A DNA stretch of 64,000 nucleotides, taken from Catenulispora sp. MAP5-51. GTDB lineage: Bacteria; Actinomycetota; Actinomycetes; Streptomycetales; Catenulisporaceae. The notes under the pieces were generated by a model. The model ran no database searches. It saw nothing but the letters and a program-made list of their open reading frames with translations, and had not been told where the DNA came from. This document shows positions 8,203 through 16,440 of this stretch, piece by piece (position 1 is the stretch's first letter; each line of letters begins with the position of its first letter). The position numbers and the translations under genes are program-made. Where the stretch lies: NCBI RefSeq assembly GCF_041261205.1, contig NZ_JBGCCH010000003.1, positions 62,001 through 126,000 of the forward strand. The letters are read 5' to 3'.

Positions 8203-9114
8203 GTCGGGCTGCCAGTAGCGCACCGGGTCCCCGCAGTGCGCCAGTATCTGTTCGGCGAACACCGGCAGCAGCGGGTTGTCGGCGTCGTGGCGCCAGGCCA
8301 GTGACACCTCGGCGATCGAGCGGACCGGGGTGACCGGCGGGTAGGCCAGGCCGGGGTAGCGGCCGGCCATGCCCGCGCCGGTCAGCGCCACCGCTCCGCC
8401 GGCGACGGCGAACGCCATGGTCAGCGGGTCCTCACAGTGTTCGGCGATGTCCGGGGTGAAACCGGCGTCGTGGCAGGCCTGGAGGCAGCGGTCGTAGGTG
8501 AGCGGCATCCACACCCGTCGGAAGGCGACGAAGCGTTCGCCGGCCAGGTCGGCCAGGCGCAGGGTGCCGTCCGGGCGCAGTGCGGGATGGTCTGCGGCGA
8601 CCACGGCGATCAGCGGGTCGCCGCGCAGGGGTGTGATGACCAGGCCGTCCTCGGGCTCCTCGGCGATGCGGCGGTAGAGTGCGACCTCGACGTCGCCTCG
8701 GCGCACCGCCGCGAGCTGGTCCTGGGACGGGATCTGGCGGATGCGGAAGCGCGCCTCGGGCACGATCGCGGCGAGGGCGCGCAGCGTCGGATGCAGGATG
8801 TCCCAGAAGCCGCCGACCACCACGCCCACCCGGAGCCGGCCGGTGCGGGCCGAGGCCAGGCCGAGCATCGCGTCGGAGGCGTCGTCGACGGCGGCCAGGA
8901 CGCGGAGCGCGTGGCGGAGCAGCTGCTCGCCGGCCGGGGTCGGCCGGGTCGGGCCGGCGGAGCGGACGAACAACGGTGTGCGCAGCTGGTGCTCCAGGGC
9001 CTTGATCTGCTGGCTCAGCGCGGGCTGCGAGACGTGCAGATGCCGCGCCGCCTCGGTGAACGACCCCAGCTCGGCGATGACCGCGAACGAGCGCAGCAAC
9101 CGGACCTCGATCAT
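8116..9114 (-). CDS. LysR-family transcriptional regulator
   Basis: A 332-residue LTTR. Residues 1-60 are the winged helix (LLRSFAVIAELGSFTEAARH, then LHVSQPALSQQIKALEHQL). The effector-binding domain follows from about residue 90 (GRLRVGVVVGGFW...). About 30 residues beyond the usual end (PADRHQQVAVTADGTDHDT) are low-complexity and read over the DoxX fragment, so the original stop may have been lost. A T-N11-A palindrome lies 41-55 nt upstream, and the divergently transcribed secreted-protein gene at 9284 is the most obvious target. The inducer is unknown. Confidence 0.9.
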   Translation of the reverse strand: MIEVRLLRSFAVIAELGSFTEAARHLHVSQPALSQQIKALEHQLRTPLFVRSAGPTRPTPAGEQLLRHALRVLAAVDDASDAMLGLASARTGRLRVGVVVGGFWDILHPTLRALAAIVPEARFRIRQIPSQDQLAAVRRGDVEVALYRRIAEEPEDGLVITPLRGDPLIAVVAADHPALRPDGTLRLADLAGERFVAFRRVWMPLTYDRCLQACHDAGFTPDIAEHCEDPLTMAFAVAGGAVALTGAGMAGRYPGLAYPPVTPVRSIAEVSLAWRHDADNPLLPVFAEQILAHCGDPVRYWQPDSGPADRHQQVAVTADGTDHDTAEPGRGH

Positions 9115-9154
9115 GCCCCGACCCCTCCGCCCCCGACCCCTCCGACGCGGCCTG

Positions 9155-9169
9155 ATAAGCGGCGCTTAT
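9155..9169. promoter_or_regulatory. LysR-type operator
   Basis: ATAAGC-GGC-GCTTAT is a perfect inverted repeat that contains T-N11-A (T9156, A9168), the LysR-box consensus. It lies in the divergent gap between the LysR gene and the secreted-protein gene. Confidence 0.6.
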
Positions 9170-9283
9170 GCACCGGCCCGGATCAAGTATTGGACCGCCC
9201 GCGCGGCACCGGCGCAACCTTGGACCGGCGGCCGGACGTCAGTTCCCACTTTCCAGGACAAGCAGGACAAGGGAGAGACAACA

Positions 9284-9805
9284 GTGGCGCGTACCAGGAG
9301 AGCGGCGATGGCGATCGCGGCGGGGGCGTTGTCGGCGGCGTGCTGGGGGATGCCGTCCGCGCAGGCCGACGCGCCTGCGAACGGAGCTCATGTCGACGCG
9401 ACTTTCGAAGGCGTCTTCACCTACCACGCCTGCCCGGCCGGCGACGCGGCCGGCGATTTCTGCCTGTCGGACACGCTGACCGGGGCCTCGCTGCCCGGCG
9501 TCGGGCCGGTCGTCGGCCACTTCGAGGTCGACATCCACTACGGGGCCTTCGGCACCGCCGACTGCGGCCCGATCGACAAGCACGGCGACTTCACCGCCGC
9601 CGACGGATCGACGATCCACATCGACGCCGCCGGCACGCTGTGCAAGACCCCGGGCACCGCAGAGTACGTGTACGTGGTGACGGGCGGCACGGGGCGCCTG
9701 CGCCACGCACACGGCTGCGGCGTGTGGCAGATCCCGGTCGCCGACGCTTACGTCAGCGGTGGTGGCTGGGGCAAGGAGATCCTGACCGGCAGCCTGCACG
9801 TTTAG
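9284..9805 (+). CDS. Secreted protein of unknown function
   Basis: A 173-residue protein from GTG 9284 (GGGAGAG 6-13 nt upstream). Residues 1-29 form a Sec signal peptide: basic start MARTRR, hydrophobic core AIAAGALSAACWGM, cleavage after SAQA. The mature part of about 145 residues is beta-rich with six cysteines spaced as probable disulfides, and contains GTGRLRHAHGCGVWQI, which resembles the GTGRF...GxG motif of small extracellular beta-barrel families. I do not assign a family. It is divergent from the LysR gene and likely under its control through the operator at 9155. Confidence 0.75.
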   Translation: MARTRRAAMAIAAGALSAACWGMPSAQADAPANGAHVDATFEGVFTYHACPAGDAAGDFCLSDTLTGASLPGVGPVVGHFEVDIHYGAFGTADCGPIDKHGDFTAADGSTIHIDAAGTLCKTPGTAEYVYVVTGGTGRLRHAHGCGVWQIPVADAYVSGGGWGKEILTGSLHV

Positions 9806-9820
9806 GGATCTACTTGCCGA

Positions 9821-10426
9821 CTAGATCAGCCCGGCCTCGGTCGCGATCCGGATCGCGTCCACCCGGTTGCGCGCCTCCAGCTTCGCGATGCACTCCGTCA
9901 GGTAGTTCCGCACCGTCCCGGCCGACAGGGCCAGCCGGACTGCGATCTCCTCGATCTCCGCGCCGGTCGCGGCCGCGCGCAGGACGTCCGTCTCGCGCGG
10001 GCGCAGCGGGCTCGGGCCTTGGCGGAGTGCGGCCAGGGCGAGCTGCGGGTCGACGACCTGCTCGCCGGCGGCGATGCGGATGATGGCGTCGGCCAGGGTG
10101 TCCGGCGGTACGTCCTTGGTGAGGAAGCCGGCGGCGCCCGCGTCGAGGGCGCGGCGCAGGAGTGCGGGGCGGGCCAGGCCGGTGAGGATCAGGACCTTGC
10201 AGCGGGGCGAGGTGCGGGCCAGTTCGGCGGCGGCGGTGATGCCGTCCAGGCCGGGAAGTTCGATGTCGAGGACGGCGACGTCCGCGTCGTGCTTCGCGAC
10301 CGCCGCTGCCACCTGGTCGCCGGCGGAGACCTCGGCGACCACCGTGATGTCGCCGCGCAGTTCCAGCAGCTCGCGCACGGCCTGCCGCAGCAGGGCCACG
10401 TCTTCGGCCAGCACTATCCGCACCAT
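9821..10426 (-). CDS. LuxR/NarL-family response regulator
   Basis: A 201-residue regulator from ATG 10426 (GGGAG upstream). The receiver domain spans residues 1-120 with the acidic pocket ED at 8-9, phosphoacceptor D54 (AVLDIELPGLDG) and the switch Lys in FLTKD. The C-terminal LuxR helix-turn-helix (LRPRETDVLRAAATGAEIEE, then GTVRNYLTECIAKL) binds DNA. It is divergent from the histidine kinase at 10512, its probable partner. The gap between them holds a perfect palindrome that could be its autoregulatory operator. Confidence 0.92.
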   Translation of the reverse strand: MVRIVLAEDVALLRQAVRELLELRGDITVVAEVSAGDQVAAAVAKHDADVAVLDIELPGLDGITAAAELARTSPRCKVLILTGLARPALLRRALDAGAAGFLTKDVPPDTLADAIIRIAAGEQVVDPQLALAALRQGPSPLRPRETDVLRAAATGAEIEEIAVRLALSAGTVRNYLTECIAKLEARNRVDAIRIATEAGLI

Positions 10427-10455
10427 GAGCTGCTCCCTCGTTTTCTCACACACGA

Positions 10456-10476
10456 GGGTATGAGAATCTCATACCC
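10456..10476. promoter_or_regulatory. Perfect 21-bp palindrome between divergent response regulator and kinase
   Basis: Arms GGGTATGAGA (10456-10465) and TCTCATACCC (10467-10476) are exact inverse complements around one central A. The site lies 30 nt from the regulator start and 36 nt from the kinase start, so one bound protein could control both. Confidence 0.65.
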
Positions 10477-10511
10477 GGGCTGGGACGTGCGCGTATGGAG
10501 AGCGGGGGGCG

Positions 10512-12500
10512 ATGGCCGGGGTACGGGGGGACACGACGCGGGACGCGAACAGGCGCACCGTCGGTGTCTTGTCGCGGGTTCCGGGGCCCGGGGCGATCCG
10601 GCCGATCGTCGTGGGCTGGCTCGCGGCCGTGGCCACGGTGCGGTTCGGCGTGCTCGGCGGCGCCGGGGTCGGCTGGACGGTGTGGACGGTGGCGCTGCTC
10701 GCGATGCAGGTCGCGCTCCAGGCCTCGTACATCGTCGCCGGACGCCGGCTGCGCGGCACGGTCCTCGGCTGGTCGGTGGTCGCGGCGCAGGCGGTGCTCA
10801 CCTACCTGCCCTTCGTGCTGTTCGGCCACAACTGGATGGCCGGCAACTCGGGCTTCCTGCTCGGCGCCGTCCTGCTGACCGCCGGGCCGGTTGCCGGGCT
10901 GCCGCTCGCGGTCGGTGTCGCGGCCGGCGAGGTGGTGCTGTCGTACACGGTGCTGCACATGACGCAGGCCTCGTACGTCGCATATTCGGTGACGGCGCCG
11001 GTGGACAACGGCGTCCAGTTCTGGAGTTTGGTGACGCTGGCGCAGGTCGCGGCGGTCCTGCGGACCGAACGCACGGAGCTGGCCCGCCTGGCCGAGGCCG
11101 AGGAACGCTCTCGGGCCGAGCGCACCCTCCGCGACGTCTTCGGCCGTCTGCTGGTGAGCGTCGAAGACCACGTCGCCCGCGCATTGCAAAGCCTCGCATC
11201 GCAAAGCCTCGCGGCATCGTCCTCGCAGGCCGCGGACGACGTGGCGGCCGCGGTCCGGACGGCGCGGGAGTGCCAGTCCGTGGTGCGTTCGGCGGCCGAC
11301 TCCGAACCGCGTCCGGAAACGGACTCGCCGAGCGCGTACGACGCCGGTTCGGTCCGCAGCGCGCTGAGCGGGCAGCTGATCGCCGTGGTGGCGCTGAACC
11401 TGCTGCTGGTCGCCTACTTCGTCCAAGGGCTGCTCGACGGCGTCGACGGCCAGATCACCTCGCTGCTCGTCCCCGCCTCCGGGGCGATGATCCTCGGTGC
11501 GATCGTGGCCCTGTACCGGCGGCGGGACGAGCTCGGCCGGCCCGGTTCGCGGGTCGCGGCATACGTGCGGGTCGTGGCCGTCGTGGGTGCCGTGGCCTAT
11601 CCGGTGGTCTTCGTCGTGATCGCGGTGCTCACCGCGCCCCCGGCGGGCGTGTGGGCCGGGTCGGGGTTCCTGGTGGCCGGGATCGTGCTGGTCCAGTGGC
11701 GCGTCGGCATGACCTGGGGAGCGCTGCTGGTCCTGCCCGCCGGCACCGTCGCGCTGATGGCGGTGATCACACCGGCCAGCTACACCTCGTCGGCCGACGT
11801 CATCTACTACTTCGCGAGCATCGCCGCGATCGGCGCGGACTCCTACGGCATGGTGCGCCTGGTCCAGTTCGAGGGCGCGCTGGCCCGGACGCGGCGCCGC
11901 GCGGTGACGCTGGCCGCGCTGCGGGAACGGACGCGGGTCGCCCGCGACGTGCACGACCTGCTGGGGCTGGGCATCACGACGATCGTGCTGAAGGGGGAGC
12001 TCGCGGCGCGGCTCCTCGACAGCGATCCGGAGCGCGCCCGGACCCACCTGACCGAGATGCGACGGCTCGCGGCCGAAGCGGCCGCCGGGGCCGAGGCCCT
12101 GGTCGCCGCCGCCGGCGCGGGGTCCGAGGCCTCGGTGCGCGCCGAGCTGCTCAGCGCGGAGCGGACGCTGGCCGGCGCCGGGATCGCCGTCGACCTCCAG
12201 GTCGCCGAGGAGACGGCTTCGGATCCGGTGGACGCGGTCTGCGGTGTCGTCCTCCGCGAGGCCATAACCAACGTTCTGCGACACTCCGCCGCCGAGAAGG
12301 TGCGTATCGCCTTCGGATTCGAGGCGGGCCGCGTCCGGCTCCGGGTGGAGAACGACGGTCTGCGCGCGGCGGAGGCCGGCCTCGGGCCCGGCGGACGGGG
12401 CCTGCGCAACATGGCGTCGCGGGTCGCCGAGGCCGGCGGCGAGTTCGACGCGGTGGCGGCCGACGGCTGGTTCCGGCTGTCGGTGGACCTGCCGATGTGA
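10512..12500 (+). CDS. Sensor histidine kinase with a duplicated membrane/DHp module
   Basis: A 662-residue membrane kinase. Two membrane regions (about residues 30-170 and 285-440) are each followed by a HisKA_3-like helix pair. The second is intact: RERTRVARDVHDLLGLG with phosphoacceptor His near 480, then N-box EAITNVLRHS and GxG motifs GLGPGGRGLRN of the HATPase. The first (about residues 195-265) reads RAERTLRDVFGRLLVSVEDH: the RDxH position is Phe and no ATPase follows. So an ancestral sensor-DHp unit appears duplicated in tandem, with the first copy degenerate. The start ATG follows GGAGAGCGGGGGGCG. It partners the divergent LuxR regulator. Confidence 0.9.
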   Translation: MAGVRGDTTRDANRRTVGVLSRVPGPGAIRPIVVGWLAAVATVRFGVLGGAGVGWTVWTVALLAMQVALQASYIVAGRRLRGTVLGWSVVAAQAVLTYLPFVLFGHNWMAGNSGFLLGAVLLTAGPVAGLPLAVGVAAGEVVLSYTVLHMTQASYVAYSVTAPVDNGVQFWSLVTLAQVAAVLRTERTELARLAEAEERSRAERTLRDVFGRLLVSVEDHVARALQSLASQSLAASSSQAADDVAAAVRTARECQSVVRSAADSEPRPETDSPSAYDAGSVRSALSGQLIAVVALNLLLVAYFVQGLLDGVDGQITSLLVPASGAMILGAIVALYRRRDELGRPGSRVAAYVRVVAVVGAVAYPVVFVVIAVLTAPPAGVWAGSGFLVAGIVLVQWRVGMTWGALLVLPAGTVALMAVITPASYTSSADVIYYFASIAAIGADSYGMVRLVQFEGALARTRRRAVTLAALRERTRVARDVHDLLGLGITTIVLKGELAARLLDSDPERARTHLTEMRRLAAEAAAGAEALVAAAGAGSEASVRAELLSAERTLAGAGIAVDLQVAEETASDPVDAVCGVVLREAITNVLRHSAAEKVRIAFGFEAGRVRLRVENDGLRAAEAGLGPGGRGLRNMASRVAEAGGEFDAVAADGWFRLSVDLPM

Positions 12501-12512
12501 AGTTTTCACGCG

Positions 12513-12527
12513 GCGACGGGGAATCCG
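12513..12527 (+). repeat. Isolated 15-bp match to the 26-kb element motif
   Basis: GCGACGGGGAATCCG is identical to bases 26635-26649 of the nested repeat and lies 13 nt after the kinase stop codon, followed by CGGGAC after a 4-nt interruption. Confidence 0.4.
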
Positions 12528-12537
12528 TTACCGGGAC

Positions 12538-12570
12538 GGGTGATCGGCGCACTTACCCGGCTGATCACCC
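12538..12570. promoter_or_regulatory. Inverted repeat upstream of the FAD oxidase
   Basis: GGGTGATC (12538-12545) and GATCACCC (12563-12570) are exact inverse complements with a 17-nt spacer, ending 17 nt before the ATG at 12588. It may be an operator or the kinase terminator; there is no T tract. Confidence 0.4.
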
Positions 12571-12587
12571 GATGGAACGATCGAGGC

Positions 12588-13724
12588 ATGGAACGAGCTG
12601 AGACGGGGCCCGGCACGGTGCTGAACGCCGGGGATGCTGCGGATCTGGTGCGCTTCGCCCCCTGCGTGGGGGCGCGGGTGGCGACCGGGACCGATGGCTG
12701 GGACGACTTCGACCCGGACACGATCGTGGTCCGCACCGACGGTCTGGACCGGATCTCGGTCTGCGCGCGTTCGCGGATCGCGAAGGTCGGGGCCGGGGTG
12801 CGCGCGGGGGAGTTGGGCGCCGCGCTGGCTCCGTACGGGCTGATGGCTTCCGTCGCCGGCTCGACCCACGAGCGCGTGGCGGATCTGGCGCTCACCGGCG
12901 GGCTCGGCTGGTTCGCGCGCAAGTACGGACTCGCATCCGACGACGCGGTGGCCTTCGAGGTCGTCGATGCCGACGCGAACCTGCTGCGGGCCAGCGCTCA
13001 CGAGAACGAGGACCTGTTCTGGGCGTTGTCGGGCGGAGGCGCCGGTTTCGGGCTCGTGACCGCCGTGGAGGTGCAGCTGCACCCGGCGCCGGAAGCGTTC
13101 GGCGGGACGATCGTGTGGCCGGCGGCTGCGGCTTCGGAGGTGATGGCGGCGTTGGCGGAGGTCGTGGCGTCGGCGCCGGAGGAGCTGTCGGTGCGGGTGA
13201 CCGCGGCGCGGGTCCCCGGAACGGCGGCCACGGTCTCGATGTCGGCGGCGTTCCTCGGGGCCGAGGAGGACGCCCGGGTGGCGCTCAAGCCGTTCGCGGC
13301 GCTCGGGGGCGAGGTGCTGAACACCTGCCGGTCCTTGCCTCCGGCGGAGATCGGCGGGTTCACAGGCGATCCGGTGGAGCCGGTGCCGGGGCGGGCTCGG
13401 GCGGCGGTGCTGTCAGAGATCGATGATGCGTTGGGCGCACTGGCCGTGCCGGAAGCCTCGGCCGTGCAGGTGCGGCATCTCGGCGGACGGCTGGCCGAGG
13501 CCTCGGCGAAGGGGCCGCACGGCGCGCTCGACGGCGAGTTCGCGGTCTTCCTCGCGGGTCCGGCGGCGAGGCGGGAAGCCGTGACCGCACGCACGCCGCT
13601 GGCCTGGCTCGGCGCCGACGATCCGGTGGCGCGGGCGTTCGGCGACGCGGAGCTCACCCGGTTGCGCGAGATCAAGGCGGCCTGGGATCCGAACGGCGTG
13701 TTCGTGGGGCGGTGTCTCGGTTGA
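12588..13724 (+). CDS. FAD-binding oxidoreductase (berberine-bridge/PCMH type)
   Basis: A 378-residue protein. The N-terminal half is a PCMH-type FAD domain: IVVRTDGLDRISVCARSRIA, the loop SVAGSTHERVADLALTGGLG and GWFARKYGL, which grips FAD. The C-terminus LREIKAAWDPNGVF matches the BBE segment of berberine-bridge-type oxidases, but the final NxxxY/N-rich tail seen in many relatives is cut short. At about 380 residues it is some 70 shorter than usual, mainly in the substrate domain. Likely an oxidase of alcohols, sugars or secondary metabolites; substrate unknown. The ATG at 12588 was preferred to 12540 because homology starts just after it. Confidence 0.8.
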   Translation: MERAETGPGTVLNAGDAADLVRFAPCVGARVATGTDGWDDFDPDTIVVRTDGLDRISVCARSRIAKVGAGVRAGELGAALAPYGLMASVAGSTHERVADLALTGGLGWFARKYGLASDDAVAFEVVDADANLLRASAHENEDLFWALSGGGAGFGLVTAVEVQLHPAPEAFGGTIVWPAAAASEVMAALAEVVASAPEELSVRVTAARVPGTAATVSMSAAFLGAEEDARVALKPFAALGGEVLNTCRSLPPAEIGGFTGDPVEPVPGRARAAVLSEIDDALGALAVPEASAVQVRHLGGRLAEASAKGPHGALDGEFAVFLAGPAARREAVTARTPLAWLGADDPVARAFGDAELTRLREIKAAWDPNGVFVGRCLG

Positions 13725-13758
13725 GCAGGCCGGATGCCGGAGCGGTCATCCGGATGGG

Positions 13759-13775
13759 GCGGTTAACCGAACCGC
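13759..13775. promoter_or_regulatory. Palindromic candidate operator before the kinase gene
   Basis: GCGGTT-AACCG-AACCGC is an inverted repeat with a nested palindrome CGGTTAACCG (13760-13769), 57 nt upstream of the kinase start at 13832. Confidence 0.4.
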
Positions 13776-13831
13776 GGAACCTTCGTGCCCGCACGCTGGG
13801 CCGGCGGTCTGCGGTCGATCATGATGGTGGC

Positions 13832-15178
13832 ATGCTCACCACGCCGTCACAGCCCGCTGGGGGCGTTGCCGAGTCCGACGTTGCCGAGTCCGACGCCGCC
13901 GAGTCCGAAGGGCCGCGGATCGGGTTCGTCGCGGCGTCGCTGTACCTCGTCGCCAGCTCGGTGCTGTGGGCCGTCGCGTTCGCGGGGGTCAGCGCACTGC
14001 TGCTGCTCGGCGTGGTGATGTCGGTGACGCCGCTCGGGCCGTGGGTGATAGCGGTCGGGATCGCGGCGGCGCGGGGGTTCGGGGTGCTGTACCGAGGGCT
14101 GGTGCTGCGGCTGTTCGGGGAGCGGTTGGAGCCGCCGGCCGAACGCACCGAGCGGGGCGCCTTGGCGTGGCGGCGCTTCATGCTCAGCGCCGACGGCGGC
14201 GGCTGGACAGAGGCCGCGTTCCTGTCGGTGCGGCTGCCGGTGGCGCTGCTGAACCTGATCGTCGGCGTGGGGCTGTGGGTCTATGGACTGCTGTGGGTGT
14301 TCTGGCCGCTGATGCGGAACTGGGACGACCTCTACACGCGCCGGCCCGACGGCACCGTCCGCCGCGGACTGCACATCTTCGGGTTCTGGTTCGACACGCT
14401 GCCGCGCTCGTTCCTGCTCACCGCCGCCGGGCTGCTGACCGTCGCGCTGGCGGCGTGGACGGCGCGCAAGCTGGTGGGGCTGGATCTGCGGTTCTACCGC
14501 GTGGTGCTCGGCTCGGGCCGGATGGCGGCGCGGGTCCGGCAGCTGGAGCGCTCGCGCAGCTACGCCGTCGACGACTCGGCGGCGACACTGCGCCGCATCG
14601 AGCGCGACCTGCACGACGGCGCGCAGGCCCGGCTGGTCGCCCTCGGCATGCAGCTGGTGATGCTGAAGGACAGCCTGGGCGGGGAGGCGGCCGACGACCC
14701 GCGGCTGGAGAACAGCCGGGGCCTGATCGACCAGGCGCAGGTCACGGCGAAGACCGCGATCGCCGAACTGCGCGACCTGGTCCGCGGCATCCACCCGCCG
14801 ACCCTGGACCAGGGGTTGGAGACGGCGCTGCGCACGCTGACCGCCAACGGCCCGATCCCGGCGGACCTGACGGTGCGGGTCCCCGAGCCGCGTCCGGCCG
14901 CCGCGATCGAGACCATGGCCTACTTCTGCGCCGCCGAACTGCTCACCAACGTCGCCAAGCACGGACACGCCACGCGCGCGACCGTGACGGTCCAGACCGA
15001 TGCGCGCCAGCTGACGCTGCGCGTCGCGGACGACGGGCGCGGCGGTGCCCGGATGCGGCCGGGCGGCGGGCTGGCCGGGTTGGCGGACCGGGTCGGGACC
15101 GTGGACGGGACGATCGGGATCGACAGTCCCGAGGGCGGGCCGACGGTGGTGGCGGTCGCTTTGCCGTTGAAGGCCTGA
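13832..15178 (+). CDS. Sensor histidine kinase (putative-sensor / HisKA_3)
   Basis: A 448-residue membrane kinase. After a short hydrophilic repeat (AESDVAESDAAESE) come four membrane segments in a sensor domain (about residues 35-220). The DHp helix RIERDLHDGAQARLVALGMQ has phosphoacceptor H261, followed by LRDLVRGIHPPTLDQGLE and the HATPase motifs ELLTNVAKHGHA, DDGRGGA and GGGLAGLADR. It is closely similar to the kinase at 43115, and their partner regulators also match, so the two systems are paralogues. The response regulator gene follows after 118 nt. ATG 13832 is preferred; the longer frame from 13712 has no homologous residues. Confidence 0.92.
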   Translation: MLTTPSQPAGGVAESDVAESDAAESEGPRIGFVAASLYLVASSVLWAVAFAGVSALLLLGVVMSVTPLGPWVIAVGIAAARGFGVLYRGLVLRLFGERLEPPAERTERGALAWRRFMLSADGGGWTEAAFLSVRLPVALLNLIVGVGLWVYGLLWVFWPLMRNWDDLYTRRPDGTVRRGLHIFGFWFDTLPRSFLLTAAGLLTVALAAWTARKLVGLDLRFYRVVLGSGRMAARVRQLERSRSYAVDDSAATLRRIERDLHDGAQARLVALGMQLVMLKDSLGGEAADDPRLENSRGLIDQAQVTAKTAIAELRDLVRGIHPPTLDQGLETALRTLTANGPIPADLTVRVPEPRPAAAIETMAYFCAAELLTNVAKHGHATRATVTVQTDARQLTLRVADDGRGGARMRPGGGLAGLADRVGTVDGTIGIDSPEGGPTVVAVALPLKA

Positions 15179-15296
15179 GCGCGCGCTACGGTGGTCCCAC
15201 CTGCCGCCAACGCGGTTATCGCCGTTATCGCGGCCAACGCCGCCAACGTTGCCGCCGCCGTCACCGCCGTCACCGCACCGAAGGGCCGCCACCACC
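15179..15296. repeat. Low-complexity spacer between kinase and regulator
   Basis: The 118-nt gap is made of short direct repeats: two of CGTTATCG/GGTTATCG type, three of GCCAACG, and two of CCGTCACCG. No promoter or hairpin stands out. Confidence 0.4.
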
Positions 15297-15944
15297 GTGC
15301 GCATCGTCATCGCCGAGGACACCGCGATCCTGCGGGACGGCCTCGTGCAGCTGCTCAAGTCGCGCGGGCAGGAGGTGGCCGCGGCGGTCGGCGACGCGCC
15401 GGCGCTGCTGGCCGCGGTGGACGAGCACCGGCCGGACGTCGCGGTCGTCGACATCCGCCTGCCCCCGGACCACACCGACGAGGGCGTGCGCGCGGCGGTC
15501 GAGCTGCGGCGGCGGCATCCGGATCTCGGCATCCTGATGTTCTCGCAGTATGTCGAGGCACGCTTCGCCACCGATCTGCTCGCGCACAGCTCCAAGGGCG
15601 TCGGCTACCTGCTCAAGGAGCGCGTGGTCGACATCGACGACTTCGTCGACGCGCTCACCCGGGTCGCCTCCGGCGGCACCGCGCTGGATCCGGAGGTCGT
15701 CACGCAGCTCGTCGGGGCCAACCGGCGGCCGGACCGCGCCGAGCGCCTGACCCCGCGCGAGACCGAGGTGATGGCGCTGGTGGCCGAGGGCCGGACCAAC
15801 GCCGCGATCGCCGGCACGCTGGTGATCGGCGAGCGCGCGGTCGAGAAGCACGTCGCCAACATCTTCACCAAGTTCGATCTGCCGCAGACCGACGTCGACC
15901 ACCGGCGCGTGCTCGCGGTCCTGCGCTATCTGGGAGTGGGCTGA
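15297..15944 (+). CDS. LuxR/NarL-family response regulator
   Basis: A 215-residue regulator from GTG 15297. The receiver domain has ED at 7-8, phosphoacceptor Asp in VAVVDIRLPP (about residue 52) and Lys in YLLKERV. The output domain shows LTPRETEVMALVAEGRTNAA and ERAVEKHVANIFTKF. It follows its cognate kinase and its stop codon overlaps the start of the ASCH gene (TGATG), so the three genes probably form one operon. Confidence 0.92.
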   Translation: MRIVIAEDTAILRDGLVQLLKSRGQEVAAAVGDAPALLAAVDEHRPDVAVVDIRLPPDHTDEGVRAAVELRRRHPDLGILMFSQYVEARFATDLLAHSSKGVGYLLKERVVDIDDFVDALTRVASGGTALDPEVVTQLVGANRRPDRAERLTPRETEVMALVAEGRTNAAIAGTLVIGERAVEKHVANIFTKFDLPQTDVDHRRVLAVLRYLGVG

Positions 15945-16405
15945 TGACCGGGACGACCGAGCACCCGGCGGTCTCCGCCGCCGAGGTCGCGGACCTGCCG
16001 ACCACCGGCTTCGCCTTCCCCGGCCCGCTGCGCGACCAGCTCAACGCCGCGATCCTGGACGGGAGCAAGACCTCGACCACGTCGCTGGTCCTGGAATACC
16101 GCCGGGAGAACGAGCCGTTCCCGGAGGTCGGGCAGCGCGCGGTGGTGCTCGGCAGCGACGAGCGGCCGCTGGCCGTGATCGAGACGACCGAGGTGCGGTG
16201 CGCGCTGCTCGGCGACGTCGATCTGCGGCACGCCCTCGACGAGGGGGAGGGCTGCGCCTCCGTCGCCGAATGGCGTGTCGGGCATGAGGATTTCTGGCAC
16301 AGCGACACCATGCGGCGCTACCTCGAAGACCCGGAGTTCACCGTGGACGACGACACCGAGGCGCTGCTGGAGCGCTTCAAGGTCGTCGCCCTCATCGAGG
16401 GGTAG
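15944..16405 (+). CDS. ASCH domain protein
   Basis: A 153-residue protein translationally coupled to the response regulator (ATG 15944 overlaps the TGA). The ASCH core runs from about residue 30 to 145: ILDGSKTSTTSLVLEY, GQRAVVLGSDERPLAVIETT and the acidic end DEGEGCASVAEWRVGHEDFW. ASCH domains have a PUA-like beta-barrel and are thought to bind RNA or modified nucleotides; some members are N4-acetylcytidine amidohydrolases. Its place behind a two-component system is unusual, and nothing in the sequence ties it to signalling. Confidence 0.85.
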   Translation: MTGTTEHPAVSAAEVADLPTTGFAFPGPLRDQLNAAILDGSKTSTTSLVLEYRRENEPFPEVGQRAVVLGSDERPLAVIETTEVRCALLGDVDLRHALDEGEGCASVAEWRVGHEDFWHSDTMRRYLEDPEFTVDDDTEALLERFKVVALIEG

Positions 16406-16440
16406 CGGAGCGGCTGCCGGCTGACGGTTGCCGGCCGCGG

